Part shown: piece by piece, positions 8,026 through 17,089 of the stretch | Position numbering within the stretch: position 1 is the first letter of the stretch | Layout of the letters: each line of letters begins with the position of its first letter | Source of the DNA: Methylorubrum rhodesianum | GTDB taxonomy: Bacteria > Pseudomonadota > Alphaproteobacteria > Rhizobiales > Beijerinckiaceae | DNA: 64,000 nucleotides | Direction: 5' to 3' | Assembly (NCBI RefSeq): GCF_014199985.1 | Contig: NZ_JACHOS010000004.1 | Span: forward strand, 124,001 to 188,000 | The notes under the pieces: model-generated | The model's database searches: none | Told to the model about the DNA's origin: nothing | Seen by the model: the letters and a program-made list of their open reading frames with translations, nothing else | Made by a program: the position numbers and the translations under genes

Positions 8026-9546
8026 ATGATCCTGCCTCGGCGCCTCCCGCGCATCCTCCGGTCCGGCCGCAACTGGGTCGCGCTCAGCGTGCTGGCGCCC
8101 GTCGGCATGCTGGTCACGTCAGGGCTCCTGCTGCTGGAGGTGCGCCGTGACGCCTGGGACAAGGCCGAGCAAACCTCGAAGAACCTACTGCAGGTCATCG
8201 AGCGTGACATTGCCCGCAACGTCGAGCTCATCGACCTGTCCCTGCAGGCGGCGGTCGAGAACCTGCGTGCGCCCGAGGCGGCGGGGGCCGGCCCCAAGCT
8301 GCGCCAACTCATCCTGTTCGACCGGGCCGCCACCGCCAAGGACCTCGGGGTCATGCTGGTCATCGACGCCGACGGTGACGTCGCGGCCGATGCGGGCGCC
8401 GTCCCTCCGCGCAAGGGCAATTACGCCGACCGCGACTACTTCCAGGTCCACAAGGCGCGCTCGGACGTCGGCCTCCATATCGGCCGACCGCTGATCTCGC
8501 GCCTGACCGGGGAGCGCATGCTGCCGTTCAGCCGCCGCATCGCCAACCCCGATGGCTCGTTCGGCGGCGTTGCGCTTGGTACGCTCAAGCTATCGTACTT
8601 CACCCGGCTGTTCGACCGGATCAGCCTCGGTCATGAGGGTGCGATCAACCTCTACATGCAGGACGGCACGCGCGTCGTGCGCCATCCCTACGTCGAGGCC
8701 GACATCGGCGTGAACATCGCCGGCACCCGGAACTTCGACCGGTTCGTGCGCGAGGGCGGCGGCGCCTTCGTCGGCACCTCGGTCCGGGACGGCGTCGAGC
8801 GCCATTACGCCTTCACGCGGGTCGGCGACCTACCCCTCGTCCTCAACGTCGCCGTCGCCACCGCCGAGGTCGAGGCCGCATGGCGGACGAAGGCGCTCGG
8901 TATCGCCGCCGTCGTACTCGTGCTGTGCGGGCTGACGGTCACGCTGTCGCTGCTGTTCGGCCGCGAGCTCCGCCGCCGCGCGGAGATGCACGCCGAGATG
9001 GCCCGCCTCTCGCGCACCGACGCGCTGACCGGCCTTGCGAACCGCCGCCGGTTCGAGCAGGTCCTCGCCCGGGCTTGCGAGGACGCCCGACGCACGGGCA
9101 ACCCGCTGTCGCTGCTCGTCGTCGATGCCGACCATTTCAAGCGCTACAACGACCGTTACGGCCACGCTGTGGGTGACGAGGTGCTCAAGGGCTTGGCCGG
9201 CTGCCTCAAGGCTGCCGTGCCCCGGCCCGGCGACCTCGCCTGTCGGGTCGGCGGCGAGGAGTTCGTGCTGCTCTTGCCGAACACCGACGCTGCGGGCGCG
9301 CGGCGCGTCGCCGAGAGGGTGCACGCCCAGGTGTCGGGACTGGCAATCGCCTCGGCCGGCATCGCGCCAGGCGCCGTCACGGTCAGCATCGGGCTGGCGA
9401 CCGGGATAACCGACGCCGACCTCTACGGCTTGGCCGATGCCGCCCTCTACGAAGCCAAGGCATGCGGCCGGAACCAGACCCGCTGCGCATCGCGCCTAAC
9501 GGGCAGGTCAGCCGGCGAGCCGCAGTTTCGTCTGGTCGGCGCCTGA
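8026..9546 (+). CDS. Cache-domain diguanylate cyclase
   Basis: A 506-residue membrane-bound c-di-GMP synthase. It has a first membrane helix near residues 22-38, a periplasmic double-Cache-like sensor (about 45-280), a second helix (about 288-312), then a GGDEF domain. The active site GGEEF is at about residues 409-413, preceded by the inhibitory I-site RPGD with the standard five-residue gap, so it should be active and product-inhibited. No EAL domain is present. The ligand of the Cache domain is unknown. It is a single-gene unit. Confidence 0.9.
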   Translation: MILPRRLPRILRSGRNWVALSVLAPVGMLVTSGLLLLEVRRDAWDKAEQTSKNLLQVIERDIARNVELIDLSLQAAVENLRAPEAAGAGPKLRQLILFDRAATAKDLGVMLVIDADGDVAADAGAVPPRKGNYADRDYFQVHKARSDVGLHIGRPLISRLTGERMLPFSRRIANPDGSFGGVALGTLKLSYFTRLFDRISLGHEGAINLYMQDGTRVVRHPYVEADIGVNIAGTRNFDRFVREGGGAFVGTSVRDGVERHYAFTRVGDLPLVLNVAVATAEVEAAWRTKALGIAAVVLVLCGLTVTLSLLFGRELRRRAEMHAEMARLSRTDALTGLANRRRFEQVLARACEDARRTGNPLSLLVVDADHFKRYNDRYGHAVGDEVLKGLAGCLKAAVPRPGDLACRVGGEEFVLLLPNTDAAGARRVAERVHAQVSGLAIASAGIAPGAVTVSIGLATGITDADLYGLADAALYEAKACGRNQTRCASRLTGRSAGEPQFRLVGA

Positions 9547-9576
9547 GACGCTCGGCCGGGGCACGATGGCGTCGCG

Positions 9577-9648
9577 ATGCCCGTGATCGCAACCCTCACG
9601 GCAGCGATCCTCGGGTGGGTCGTTCTCGACCTCAGGCGCCCGCAATAG
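9577..9648 (+). CDS. Possible 23-residue membrane micropeptide
   Basis: ATG-initiated frame in a 338-base gap (9547-9884) that otherwise holds nothing I recognise. It encodes one hydrophobic helix (ATLTAAILGWVVLDL) ending in basic residues. No clear ribosome binding site. Reported because it is too short for routine gene finding; it could easily be chance. Confidence 0.15.
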   Translation: MPVIATLTAAILGWVVLDLRRPQ

Positions 9649-9884
9649 CGGGGGGCTGGCTTGAGCGGGGCGAGGCCGCATCTTGGAAGCGATGGTCTTG
9701 CCAGGGCGCCGAGCCTGGTTCTCCAGGTCCGACGGTTGACACCCGCTTCCCTGGGGAACCGTGGGCAACGGCTGGATGCGAGCGATCCCGTGACGTCCAG
9801 CCCTGTTGCTCGACCACCGCAAGCCGATGCCGGTAGAAACGTACCCACATGTAGAGGCAAGATCTCTTCGCGGAACCAAGCTGT

Positions 9885-10139
9885 TTAGCCTCGCCCGGTG
9901 CCATCCTCCGCGTCATCGCGCTTCACGTGCGGCCTGCTGACCAGAACGCCAATCGCTTCGCCACTTCGGTAGAAGCGCGCCCCACGGTTCTCCAGGGCTT
10001 CGCGTAAGGCGCGGACCACGCGGCTTCGGGGCTCCACCTTCTGGTTCTCGAAATCATTTATCGTTTTCTTGCTCACGTCCGAGAGTTTCGAGAACTCAAG
10101 CTGCGTCAGGCCGAGCAACTCGCGAGCCGCTTGGCACAC
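9885..10139 (-). CDS. XRE-family helix-turn-helix regulator
   Basis: Small HTH_XRE protein. The helix-turn-helix runs ARELLGLTQLEFSKLSDVS followed by KKTINDFENQK, typical of Cro/CI-type repressors, and the tail GARFYRSGEAIGVLV resembles single-domain XRE regulators of mobile elements. The start is uncertain. The open frame continues to 10343, but that extension crosses the likely promoter at 10215-10250 and the opposing gene, so I chose the GTG at 10139, the first plausible start below it. It is divergent from the ParA-like/DUF6634 gene and probably controls that cluster. Confidence 0.7.
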   Translation of the reverse strand: MCQAARELLGLTQLEFSKLSDVSKKTINDFENQKVEPRSRVVRALREALENRGARFYRSGEAIGVLVSRPHVKRDDAEDGTGRG

Positions 10140-10229
10140 AACGCCCGGAAGGGGGGCGCCGGGCTCCAGCGCTTCGACGTTGGCTGAGGATAAGTCGAGC
10201 GGCGGCTTGCTTTGCTCGTGATAAAATAT

Positions 10230-10244
10230 TACACCCGTGGTATA
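10230..10244. promoter_or_regulatory. Putative operator in the divergent XRE/cluster promoter
   Basis: Imperfect inverted repeat TACACC-CGT-GGTATA inside an AT-rich stretch (10219-10250) between the XRE gene and the divergent cluster. This is the usual place for an autoregulatory XRE operator. Inference from position and symmetry. Confidence 0.4.
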
Positions 10245-10341
10245 GTTCCATCTCGTTGCTTGAGCTCGCCCGTCCGCGCGTGGTCCCACTCCATCGCCGG
10301 CATCCGTGGCCCGCTCCGCTCTCTCGGGATGGGACTGCTCC

Positions 10342-11415
10342 ATGCTCTACGCCTTCTACGGGGCCGATGGCCGTTCGGCCGCGACCCATGCCGCCCTCGC
10401 GGCGGCCCACGCCCTGACCACCGCCGCACGGCCCGCCACGTTGCTGAGGATCACCGAGCGGGGACAGGGCCTTGCCCGGATCCCGGAGACGATGCCAGAG
10501 GCCCTGTGCGTCGTCGAGGCCGAACCCGGCGACCTCGTCACCTTCGACGATCCGGAGGATCTGATCAGGCAGGCGCAGGCGACGGCGCGGGACGTCGTCC
10601 TGGACCTTCCGCTCTCCTGGCTCCCCTACCGCAGCTTGCGCGAGGCGGCGGCCTTGTCGGTGGTCGTTGTCGGTCCGGGCGCCATGGAGGAGCGCCTCGC
10701 AGCCTTCGCCCTCGGCCAGTGCGGGGAACAGGTGATCTCGGGACGGGCGGCGGCGGATCAGGCTTCCGGCGTGGGGCCGGAGCCCGGATCCGCCGCCCCG
10801 GTCTGGCTGCTCGGGGCCGGACGGGCCGGAGGAGGCCCGGACGCCACGCGCTTCGAACAGACGATGCGCCCCCTCCTCCGCCGCGCCGGCGCCGGTGACG
10901 GCTGCCGGTTCCTGCCCGTGGCCCTGCCCGCGCCGACGCGATCCGAGACGCACGCCGTCGCGGCGGGCCATCCGCTGGCCGGAACGGTGCGCCAGGGCAT
11001 GCTCCTTCTCGCCGCCATCGAGGTGGCCGCCCAGGATCCCTTCGTCGCTTCCCTCGACAGCGGGCGGTTCGCCCGCGCGCTCGGCCTCGATCCCGAGATG
11101 CCCGTCACCCCCGACGAGCGGCGGCTCTGCGACCGGCTGCGCGACCTCGCCGACGCGCTGGAGGCGCTGGAGCAAGGCGGACCGGCTCCGGAGGAGATGG
11201 CGCGGGCGCCGCTCATGGAATCCTGGAGTTTTCTGAGCGGCCGGACGCGGGTGCTTGCCGGCGTCTCCTTCGGCCACCCGACCATCGCTTCCGGGCGCCC
11301 CACCCTCACCTCGGACGTCTTCGCCACGGACGGAAGAACTTGGGCGCGGACGCTGTCGCGCCTCTATCGCCTGGGGACACCGGCAGAGGCGACGCCGGCG
11401 GCGGGGCTCCAGTGA
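10342..11415 (+). CDS. ParA-like protein with degenerate P-loop and C-terminal DUF6634-like module
   Basis: A 357-residue protein. The first 120 residues resemble a ParA/CobQ-type fold: a start of MLYAFYGADGRSAATHAAL where KGGxGKT would be expected, then DVVLDLPLSWLPYR in the place of the second Walker motif. The P-loop lysine is missing, so ATP hydrolysis is doubtful. The last 60 residues (APLMESW to ARTLSRLYRLG) match the module of the 96-residue protein at 12824 and, from memory, the DUF6634 family of Rhizobiales mobile elements. First gene of a plus-strand cluster with phosphoesterases, a AAA+ ATPase and an exonuclease. The ATG at 10342 was preferred to an in-frame upstream start. Confidence 0.6.
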   Translation: MLYAFYGADGRSAATHAALAAAHALTTAARPATLLRITERGQGLARIPETMPEALCVVEAEPGDLVTFDDPEDLIRQAQATARDVVLDLPLSWLPYRSLREAAALSVVVVGPGAMEERLAAFALGQCGEQVISGRAAADQASGVGPEPGSAAPVWLLGAGRAGGGPDATRFEQTMRPLLRRAGAGDGCRFLPVALPAPTRSETHAVAAGHPLAGTVRQGMLLLAAIEVAAQDPFVASLDSGRFARALGLDPEMPVTPDERRLCDRLRDLADALEALEQGGPAPEEMARAPLMESWSFLSGRTRVLAGVSFGHPTIASGRPTLTSDVFATDGRTWARTLSRLYRLGTPAEATPAAGLQ

Positions 11416-11460
11416 GCGCGCGCCCTCCCGCCCATCCCGACGCCATGGAGATAGCCTGAC

Positions 11461-11931
11461 ATGTCCCGACCCGCTTCCGGGCGCCGCGACGCCTGCCCGG
11501 CCGCTCCCGCGTGCCCGCCCGCCGCCAACGCCGCGCTGAGGCGCGCGCCCCCGATGCTCAGGCTGTGGCGGGTCGTGCCGCCGCAGTCCCTCGGTCCCGC
11601 GACGGCGCGCTCGCTCCTCATGGTGTTGCGCGCGGTCGAACCCCCTTGCGCCCGGCGACGCTGGGACGCCGCGCTCCGGGGCGATCCGGTCGCGACCACG
11701 CGCATCGCGCTCACGGTCCTGCGCCTGGAAGGGGTGAGCGGACCGGCGGCCGACACCGTCGCGAGCGCCCTGCTGCTGCGTGCCTTGTGCGGTGATCGAA
11801 CCGCCCCGGTCGTCCTCGCAAGCGCGCTGAGGCGATTGGCGCGCCGACGTCCGGACGAGCGTCACCTGGTCGAACTCGCCGCGCGGTGGGCGGCCTGGGT
11901 GCCGCGCGTCCCGCCGGCGCCGCGGCCGTGA
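11461..11931 (+). CDS. Hypothetical Arg/Ala-rich protein of the mobile-element cluster
   Basis: A 156-residue basic protein, helical in appearance, with no recognisable domain. It follows the ParA-like gene by 45 bases and precedes the phosphoesterase, in the same direction, so it is probably cotranscribed. The N-terminal 30 residues are low in complexity and the true start may be the ATG of MLRLWRVVPP (11554). Confidence 0.5.
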   Translation: MSRPASGRRDACPAAPACPPAANAALRRAPPMLRLWRVVPPQSLGPATARSLLMVLRAVEPPCARRRWDAALRGDPVATTRIALTVLRLEGVSGPAADTVASALLLRALCGDRTAPVVLASALRRLARRRPDERHLVELAARWAAWVPRVPPAPRP

Positions 11932-12006
11932 CCGACCGGGACCGGTTCGCCCCGGCGCCGGCCGAGAATTCCTGCCCCGCATCCCAATCGCCCAAGGACG
12001 GCACCC

Positions 12007-12780
12007 ATGCGCATCTGGATCCTGTCGGACCTCCACCAAGGAGTGGGAGGGCCACCGTGGAACCCGGCCCGTATCCCCGAAGCCGACGTGGTGGTCGTCG
12101 CGGGCGACGTCTGCGAGGGGCTGGGCGCCGCGGTGGACTGGGCGGCCGAAGCGCTCGGACGCCACATGCCGGTCGTGATGGTCGCCGGCAACCACGAGTT
12201 TTACCGCCGCATCCACGGCGAGGAACTCGCGCTGGGCCGTGCCGCCGCGCAAGCCGCCGGCATTCACCTGTTGGAGGACGAGGCGGTCGCGCTCGGCGGC
12301 GTCCGGTTCTGCGGGGCCACCCTCTGGACCGACTATGCGCTCGATGGCCTTGAACGGCGGCGGGCGGCGATGGACGCCGCCGGCCGTGGCCTCAACGACC
12401 ACCGGCGCATCCGCTGGGGCCACGCGCGGCGGCCCTTCCGCCCGGAGGAGGCGCTCGGCCTGCACGAGGCCTCGCGCGCCTTCCTGGACGCCGTCCTCCG
12501 GGAGACCCCCGGCGGGTTGCCCCAGGTGGTGGTCACGCACCACGGCCCGGCACCGGCCTCCGTCGCGCCGGTCTTCGCCGGCGACCCGCTGAACCCGGCC
12601 TTCGTCTCCGATCTCGGGCCGATGATCGAGGACCGGCGCCCCGCCCTCTGGGTTCACGGTCACGTCCACGCCAGCCTCGACTACGTGCACGCCGCCACAC
12701 GGGTGATCTGCAACCCCCGCGGGTACGGCTCCGAGAACCCGGCCTTCCGCGCGGATCTCGTGGTGGAGGTCGGCGCGTGA
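12007..12780 (+). CDS. Calcineurin-like metallophosphoesterase
   Basis: A 257-residue cytoplasmic phosphoesterase with all metal-binding motifs in order: DLH (8-10), GD (33-34), GNHE (61-64), THH (177-179) and GHVH (218-221). Such enzymes cleave phosphoester bonds with two metal ions; the substrate is not predictable. No nuclease cap domain is evident. It lies in a cluster of nucleic-acid-related genes and has a degenerate paralogue at 15138-15992. Confidence 0.85.
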   Translation: MRIWILSDLHQGVGGPPWNPARIPEADVVVVAGDVCEGLGAAVDWAAEALGRHMPVVMVAGNHEFYRRIHGEELALGRAAAQAAGIHLLEDEAVALGGVRFCGATLWTDYALDGLERRRAAMDAAGRGLNDHRRIRWGHARRPFRPEEALGLHEASRAFLDAVLRETPGGLPQVVVTHHGPAPASVAPVFAGDPLNPAFVSDLGPMIEDRRPALWVHGHVHASLDYVHAATRVICNPRGYGSENPAFRADLVVEVGA

Positions 12781-12823
12781 GGACGCCTCCCGCATCGGGC
12801 GTCGCGGCAAACGGGGGACTTGG

Positions 12824-13111
12824 ATGACCGCCTACCTTCCGGCCGACCTGCACGAGCAGGTCGCCGCCCTGCGCACGCTGCTCGGCCGCCTGGAGCGGGT
12901 CGTCGCGGGGGCGTCGCCGATCCGCAGGGAGCTCGCGTGGGCCCCCCTCGTCGAGGGCTGGGTGCCCGCCTCGCAGCCGCTTCCCGCCATCGTCGGCGTG
13001 ATCGACGGGAGCGCCGTGCTCACGGGCCGGATGTGGGCGCTCGACCCGAACCTCAGATGGGCGCTGACGGAGGAGGGCTGGCTGCGCCTCGGCCAGCGCG
13101 GCGAAGCCTGA
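12824..13111 (+). CDS. DUF6634-like small protein
   Basis: A 95-residue protein. A short helical region (LHEQVAALRTLLGRLERV) is followed by a module APLVEGWVPASQ...RWALTEEGWLRLG that aligns with the C-terminus of the protein at 10342. From memory this matches DUF6634, a family of unknown function on Rhizobiales plasmids and integrative elements. It lies 17 bases before the AAA+ ATPase gene. Confidence 0.6.
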   Translation: MTAYLPADLHEQVAALRTLLGRLERVVAGASPIRRELAWAPLVEGWVPASQPLPAIVGVIDGSAVLTGRMWALDPNLRWALTEEGWLRLGQRGEA

Positions 13112-13128
13112 CGCGTCGGACCACGAAG

Positions 13129-14934
13129 ATGGAGGACGAATTTCCTTTGACCGGTCCTGTCGTACCCCCGAGCCTCGCGCGCAGGATCGTCCTGCGCCAC
13201 CTGCCGCGCATCCTGCGTGCGGGCCTAGATCCCGACGGCTTGTACGGTCGGGTGCCGGTGATGCTGGCGCGCGACGCGGGGGCCGTCGACGCCGGCCTCG
13301 GCGAGGCGGTCCTGGCCTGGATCGCGCAAGGACCGGCGCGGGACATCCACGACGACCTTCCGGAGATGGCCGCCGGGACGGCGCCGCGGGGCCCCAGGGC
13401 CCTGCTCAGGCGCGTCCTGAGGTTGCGCTCTGACGGCCGCGATGAGCGGCCGTCAGAGGTCCATCCCTCGGAGGCCCGCACGCTCGTCGGCCTCCTCGAC
13501 GGGTTCGCGGCCGCCCACGACTCCGTCACGGTCCGGGAGATCGCGGACGCGGTCCTCGTGTTGACCGCCTCGCCCGCCGACCGGTCGGCCGCGGCGCGCT
13601 TGGCCGCCTCGATATGGCGGGAGCTGCCGCGCATCGACGAGAGCGCGGCGATCCTCCGGCTCCTCGACATGGCGGAAGAGTTCGACGACGACGACGACAA
13701 CTTCGTCTCGGCCGAGGCGGGCCGGCACGGACTCCTGCCCTTGCCCATGCCCGAGGACGCCCGGGCCGAGGTTCTGCGCCGGGCGTGGGTCGAGGCCATC
13801 GACGCGGCCATCGCGGACCTGCGGGTGCAGGCCCGCGCCCTGGCGCTCGGCCTGTCCGCGCTCGCCGTCGGCGAGACCGAGCGCTACTACGGGACTGAGG
13901 GGATCGGGAGCGCGGCGCTCCGGTTCGGCGAGGCGGCGCTCGGACCCGTCGAGCGGCGCGCCCGCGCCGCCGAGCGCAGGCGCGCCGAGCTGGCCGCCGC
14001 GCGCAAGACCGCCGAGATGCCCGGGAGCGCCGCGCCCGCGCCGGCGGACGAGCCCGACGCGGGCGTGCCCGAGGGACACGTCCTGGTCTGTCCGGCCATC
14101 GGCGCCACCGGCTCCGGCAAGGGCCGCGACGTGACCAAGGGGTACGAGAAGTCCATCGCCAAGCCCCTCCCGTTGGTCCCGACGCCCGATCTCGTGCGCG
14201 TCCGGCGCCGGCTGCTCTACGAGTTCCCCCAGGCGGGCGGGGCCGTCGATTTCGTCCTATGCGATCTGGTGGGCAAGCCGTTCGTCCGCCTCGGCCACCT
14301 CCTCATCGTGGGCCCGCCCGGCAGCGGGAAGTCGCGCTTCGTCCGCCGGTTGGGCGAGGAGCTCGGGACCGGGGTCTTCCGGGTCGACGGCTCGAACGAC
14401 GCCGGGGCGAGCTTCGGCGGCACGGAGCGGCGGTGGTACTCCGCCGAGCCGGCGCGACCGTTCATGGCGGTGAACCGGTTCCTGCAAGCCAACCCCCTCG
14501 TCCTGGTGGACGAGGTGGACAAGGCACCGACCCGCAGCGACTACGGACGGCTCTGGGATGGCATGATTTCCTTCCTAGAGCCCGAGACCGCCGCACGGTT
14601 CCCCGACCCCTGCGTGCAGGCGGAGCTCGACCTCTCCTGGGTCTCCGTGGTGGCGACGGCGAACGTGGACTGGAACTTGCCGGCGCCCCTGCTCGACAGG
14701 CTGAGGCGGATCGAGTTCCCGCATCCAGGTCCCGAGCATCTTGAGGCGCTGCTCCCCGCCCTGCTCGCCCAGGCCGCGGCCGAGCGCGGGACCGACCCGC
14801 GCTGGGTCCAGGGGCTGACGGGCGAGGAGGTGAGGGTCCTCCGCAGGGCGTGGCGGGGCGGTTCGGTGCGCCGCCTCCGCCGGATGCTGGACGTCTTGCT
14901 GCGCCACCGGGAGCAGGCGGCCGTCAGGCACTGA
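13129..14934 (+). CDS. AAA+ ATPase (Lon/MoxR-like core)
   Basis: A 601-residue protein with a helical N-terminal half and one AAA+ module. Walker A GPPGSGKS is near residues 395-402, Walker B LVLVDEVDK near 457-465, and sensor 1 VVATANVDWN near 507-516, with a C-terminal lid including RRAWRGGSVRRL. The core resembles the ATPase of Lon, but no protease domain follows. It probably remodels a protein or nucleoprotein partner from this cluster. The ATG at 13129 starts MEDEFPLTGP; the open frame further upstream overlaps the previous gene and is unsupported. Confidence 0.8.
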   Translation: MEDEFPLTGPVVPPSLARRIVLRHLPRILRAGLDPDGLYGRVPVMLARDAGAVDAGLGEAVLAWIAQGPARDIHDDLPEMAAGTAPRGPRALLRRVLRLRSDGRDERPSEVHPSEARTLVGLLDGFAAAHDSVTVREIADAVLVLTASPADRSAAARLAASIWRELPRIDESAAILRLLDMAEEFDDDDDNFVSAEAGRHGLLPLPMPEDARAEVLRRAWVEAIDAAIADLRVQARALALGLSALAVGETERYYGTEGIGSAALRFGEAALGPVERRARAAERRRAELAAARKTAEMPGSAAPAPADEPDAGVPEGHVLVCPAIGATGSGKGRDVTKGYEKSIAKPLPLVPTPDLVRVRRRLLYEFPQAGGAVDFVLCDLVGKPFVRLGHLLIVGPPGSGKSRFVRRLGEELGTGVFRVDGSNDAGASFGGTERRWYSAEPARPFMAVNRFLQANPLVLVDEVDKAPTRSDYGRLWDGMISFLEPETAARFPDPCVQAELDLSWVSVVATANVDWNLPAPLLDRLRRIEFPHPGPEHLEALLPALLAQAAAERGTDPRWVQGLTGEEVRVLRRAWRGGSVRRLRRMLDVLLRHREQAAVRH

Positions 14935-15137
14935 CCGCCACTCGCCCCACCCCACAGCGCGGCCGGCGCCCCTGCCCGCCGCTTCGCGACGGAGAACCCC
15001 GGACATTGTCAGGCCGCATCCTGCCCGAACCGTATGTCCTGCCCCCGGTCTTCCGGCCCGGGCGCGCCCGCCGCAGCCTGGACGCGACCGCGGCCTCCAA
15101 CGCGCGGACCCCCCTGCTTCCCGCCCGGTCGGAGGGG

Positions 15138-15992
15138 ATGCGGCTCTGGATCATGTCCGACCTCGCCGTCCGCGACGGCGCGTTCGCCCTGCCGGATCCG
15201 CTTCCGGACCATGACGCCCTGCTGGTCGCCGGCGGGATCTCCGAGGGGCTGGTGGCCGCGGTCGAGTGGCTCGCCGGGGCGCTCGGCGACCGGAGGGCCG
15301 GCCGACCCGTGGTGCTGGTGCCGGGGATCAGCGAGTACCGCGGCGGCTTGCCTCCGCACGAGACCCTGCGGCTCGGGCGCGAGAGGGGGCGTGAACTCGG
15401 GATCACCGTGCTGATGGATGAGGCCGTCCGGCTCGACGACGGGCGGGGGGCTGCCGTCCACGTTGTGGGGGCGACGCTCTGGACCGACTGGGCGCTCGGC
15501 GGTGCGGCATACGCCGGCGGCGCGCGGGCGCGCGCGCGCAACATGTGGCGGGGCGGCGACAACATTTTGGCGGAGCGCGACCGGACCTGGGGCCCGTACG
15601 ACGCGGCCGGTGCCCATGCCCGGTCACGCGCCTACATCGAGGACTTCCTCACGAGCGTCGTTATCCAGTCCAACGGCATCTCGGTCCCGCCATCATCGCT
15701 GGCCGCCGGGGTGCGTCCCGGCGACCGGGCCGTGGTCCTGACCCACCACGCGCCGTCGGCGCGTTCGCTGCATCCGGGCTGGCCGGAGTGGCAGTGCGAG
15801 GAGTGGGAGGCCACGACCTTCGCGTCCGACCTGGAGGACGTCCTCCGGGCATGGGGCGCGCCGGCGCTCTGGGTCCACGGCCGCGTGCCGGCGGCGGCGG
15901 ACTATCACATCGGAAGGACCCGGGTGCTGGCCAATCCATGGCGGAGGCAGGGCAACCGGGCTTTCGACCCGGCGCTCGTCGTCTGCGTCTGA
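15138..15992 (+). CDS. Metallophosphoesterase paralogue lacking catalytic motifs
   Basis: A 284-residue paralogue of the phosphoesterase at 12007, similar throughout (for example VVGATLWTDWALGG against FCGATLWTDYALDG). The metal ligands are altered: DLH is DLA (8-10), GD is GG (32-33), GNHE is GISE (63-66) and GHVH is GRVP (about 248-251). Only the first Asp and the THH motif remain. The fold is intact and there is no frameshift, so this looks like a maintained pseudoenzyme, perhaps a binding or regulatory partner of its active neighbour. An insertion of about 40 residues after WTDWAL is specific to this copy. The ATG at 15138 follows GGAGGGG. Confidence 0.75.
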   Translation: MRLWIMSDLAVRDGAFALPDPLPDHDALLVAGGISEGLVAAVEWLAGALGDRRAGRPVVLVPGISEYRGGLPPHETLRLGRERGRELGITVLMDEAVRLDDGRGAAVHVVGATLWTDWALGGAAYAGGARARARNMWRGGDNILAERDRTWGPYDAAGAHARSRAYIEDFLTSVVIQSNGISVPPSSLAAGVRPGDRAVVLTHHAPSARSLHPGWPEWQCEEWEATTFASDLEDVLRAWGAPALWVHGRVPAAADYHIGRTRVLANPWRRQGNRAFDPALVVCV

Positions 15993-16111
15993 ACCCTCTC
16001 CCCTCCGTTTTCCGCCCAGCGAGCCTGCGAGGGCTGCCGCGGACCACGGGAAGCCCCTTTGAGCCCCGCCTCCCGCAGCCCGCCGCGGCGCGAACCCGGA
16101 AAGGTCTCGAC

Positions 16112-17089
16112 ATGTCCCTCAACGCCATCGCGAACGTGACCGCGCGCCCCGGACTCCAGGCGCCGGGCGGCGCGGCCCGCCTCGCCGCGGGCGCGACGTT
16201 GCTCGACGGCCACGCCCCCGCGGCGCCTCAGAGACACCGTCCGGACCGGCCGGAGGCGCGGACCGGCGTCGCGGAGCCGGCCGGCCTCCACCAGGCGTTG
16301 CTCGTCCTCGATATCGAGACGGTGCCCGACGAGGAGCAGGTTCCGTCGGATTGGCCGTCCGAGAAATTTCCGAAGGCGGCCTGGCACAAGGTGGTCGCGG
16401 TCTCCTTCGTCGAGGCAGCCATCGCCCGCGACGCGGCGACCGGAACCGAGGCATACCAGATCCGGTCGTGCCGGAGCGGGGGCGAGCCTGGATGGGATGA
16501 GGAGCGCCTGCTGCGGGCCTTCTGGAAGTTCTTCGCGGCCGGCCGCTACAGGGTCGTCACCTGGAACGGCCGCAGCTTCGACCTCCCCACGCTCCTGCTG
16601 CGCTCGTTGATGCACGGTATCGCGGTGCCCTCCTGGTACAGGAGGGGGACCAAGTGGGACGGCTACGGCCACCGCTACGCCGTAGACTGGCACGCGGACC
16701 TGATGGAGGTCCTGGCCGAGTTCGGGGCCTGCGCGCGGCTGACCCTGGAGGAGGCCGCCGGGCTCCTGGCCCTGCCCGGGAAGCTGGGCGAGCACGGCTC
16801 GCAGGTCGCCGCCATGATCGCCCGCGGCGAGATCGGGCGCGTGCGGGCCTATTGCGAGACCGACTGCCTGAACCTCTTCGTGCTGTACCTGCGCTGGGCG
16901 CACCTCACCGGAAGGACCGGCCCGGAGGCCCACGACGCTGCCATCGACGGCCTGATCCGGTACCTGGAGTCCGAACGGGCGGCGCGCCCGCACCTCGGTG
17001 CCTTCGTGGACGCATGGCGGCGGGCGACCGAATCCCGGTCCGCCTTCGTCTCCCGGCCGCCGCAGGCTTGGCCCGCCGTGGCGGGCTGA
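16112..17089 (+). CDS. Predicted 3'-5' exonuclease, PolB-like DEDDy family
   Basis: A 325-residue protein. After an unstructured N-terminus of about 60 residues it has the DEDDy exonuclease motifs: Exo I LDIETVPDE (about 66-74), Exo II WNGRSFDLPTLL (about 151-162) and Exo III YCETD (about 247-251). This is the family annotated as predicted PolB-like 3'-5' exonuclease, acting on single-stranded DNA in repair or element maintenance. The ATG at 16112 follows GAAAGG. It is the last gene of the plus-strand cluster and converges with the defence operon; 17090-17368 holds no gene I recognise. Confidence 0.82.
   Translation: MSLNAIANVTARPGLQAPGGAARLAAGATLLDGHAPAAPQRHRPDRPEARTGVAEPAGLHQALLVLDIETVPDEEQVPSDWPSEKFPKAAWHKVVAVSFVEAAIARDAATGTEAYQIRSCRSGGEPGWDEERLLRAFWKFFAAGRYRVVTWNGRSFDLPTLLLRSLMHGIAVPSWYRRGTKWDGYGHRYAVDWHADLMEVLAEFGACARLTLEEAAGLLALPGKLGEHGSQVAAMIARGEIGRVRAYCETDCLNLFVLYLRWAHLTGRTGPEAHDAAIDGLIRYLESERAARPHLGAFVDAWRRATESRSAFVSRPPQAWPAVAG

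Noticed and set aside
10096-12810. A 904-codon minus-strand frame over the ParA-like/phosphoesterase genes
   Set aside because: Low-complexity shadow frame; the plus-strand genes have motifs and ribosome binding sites.
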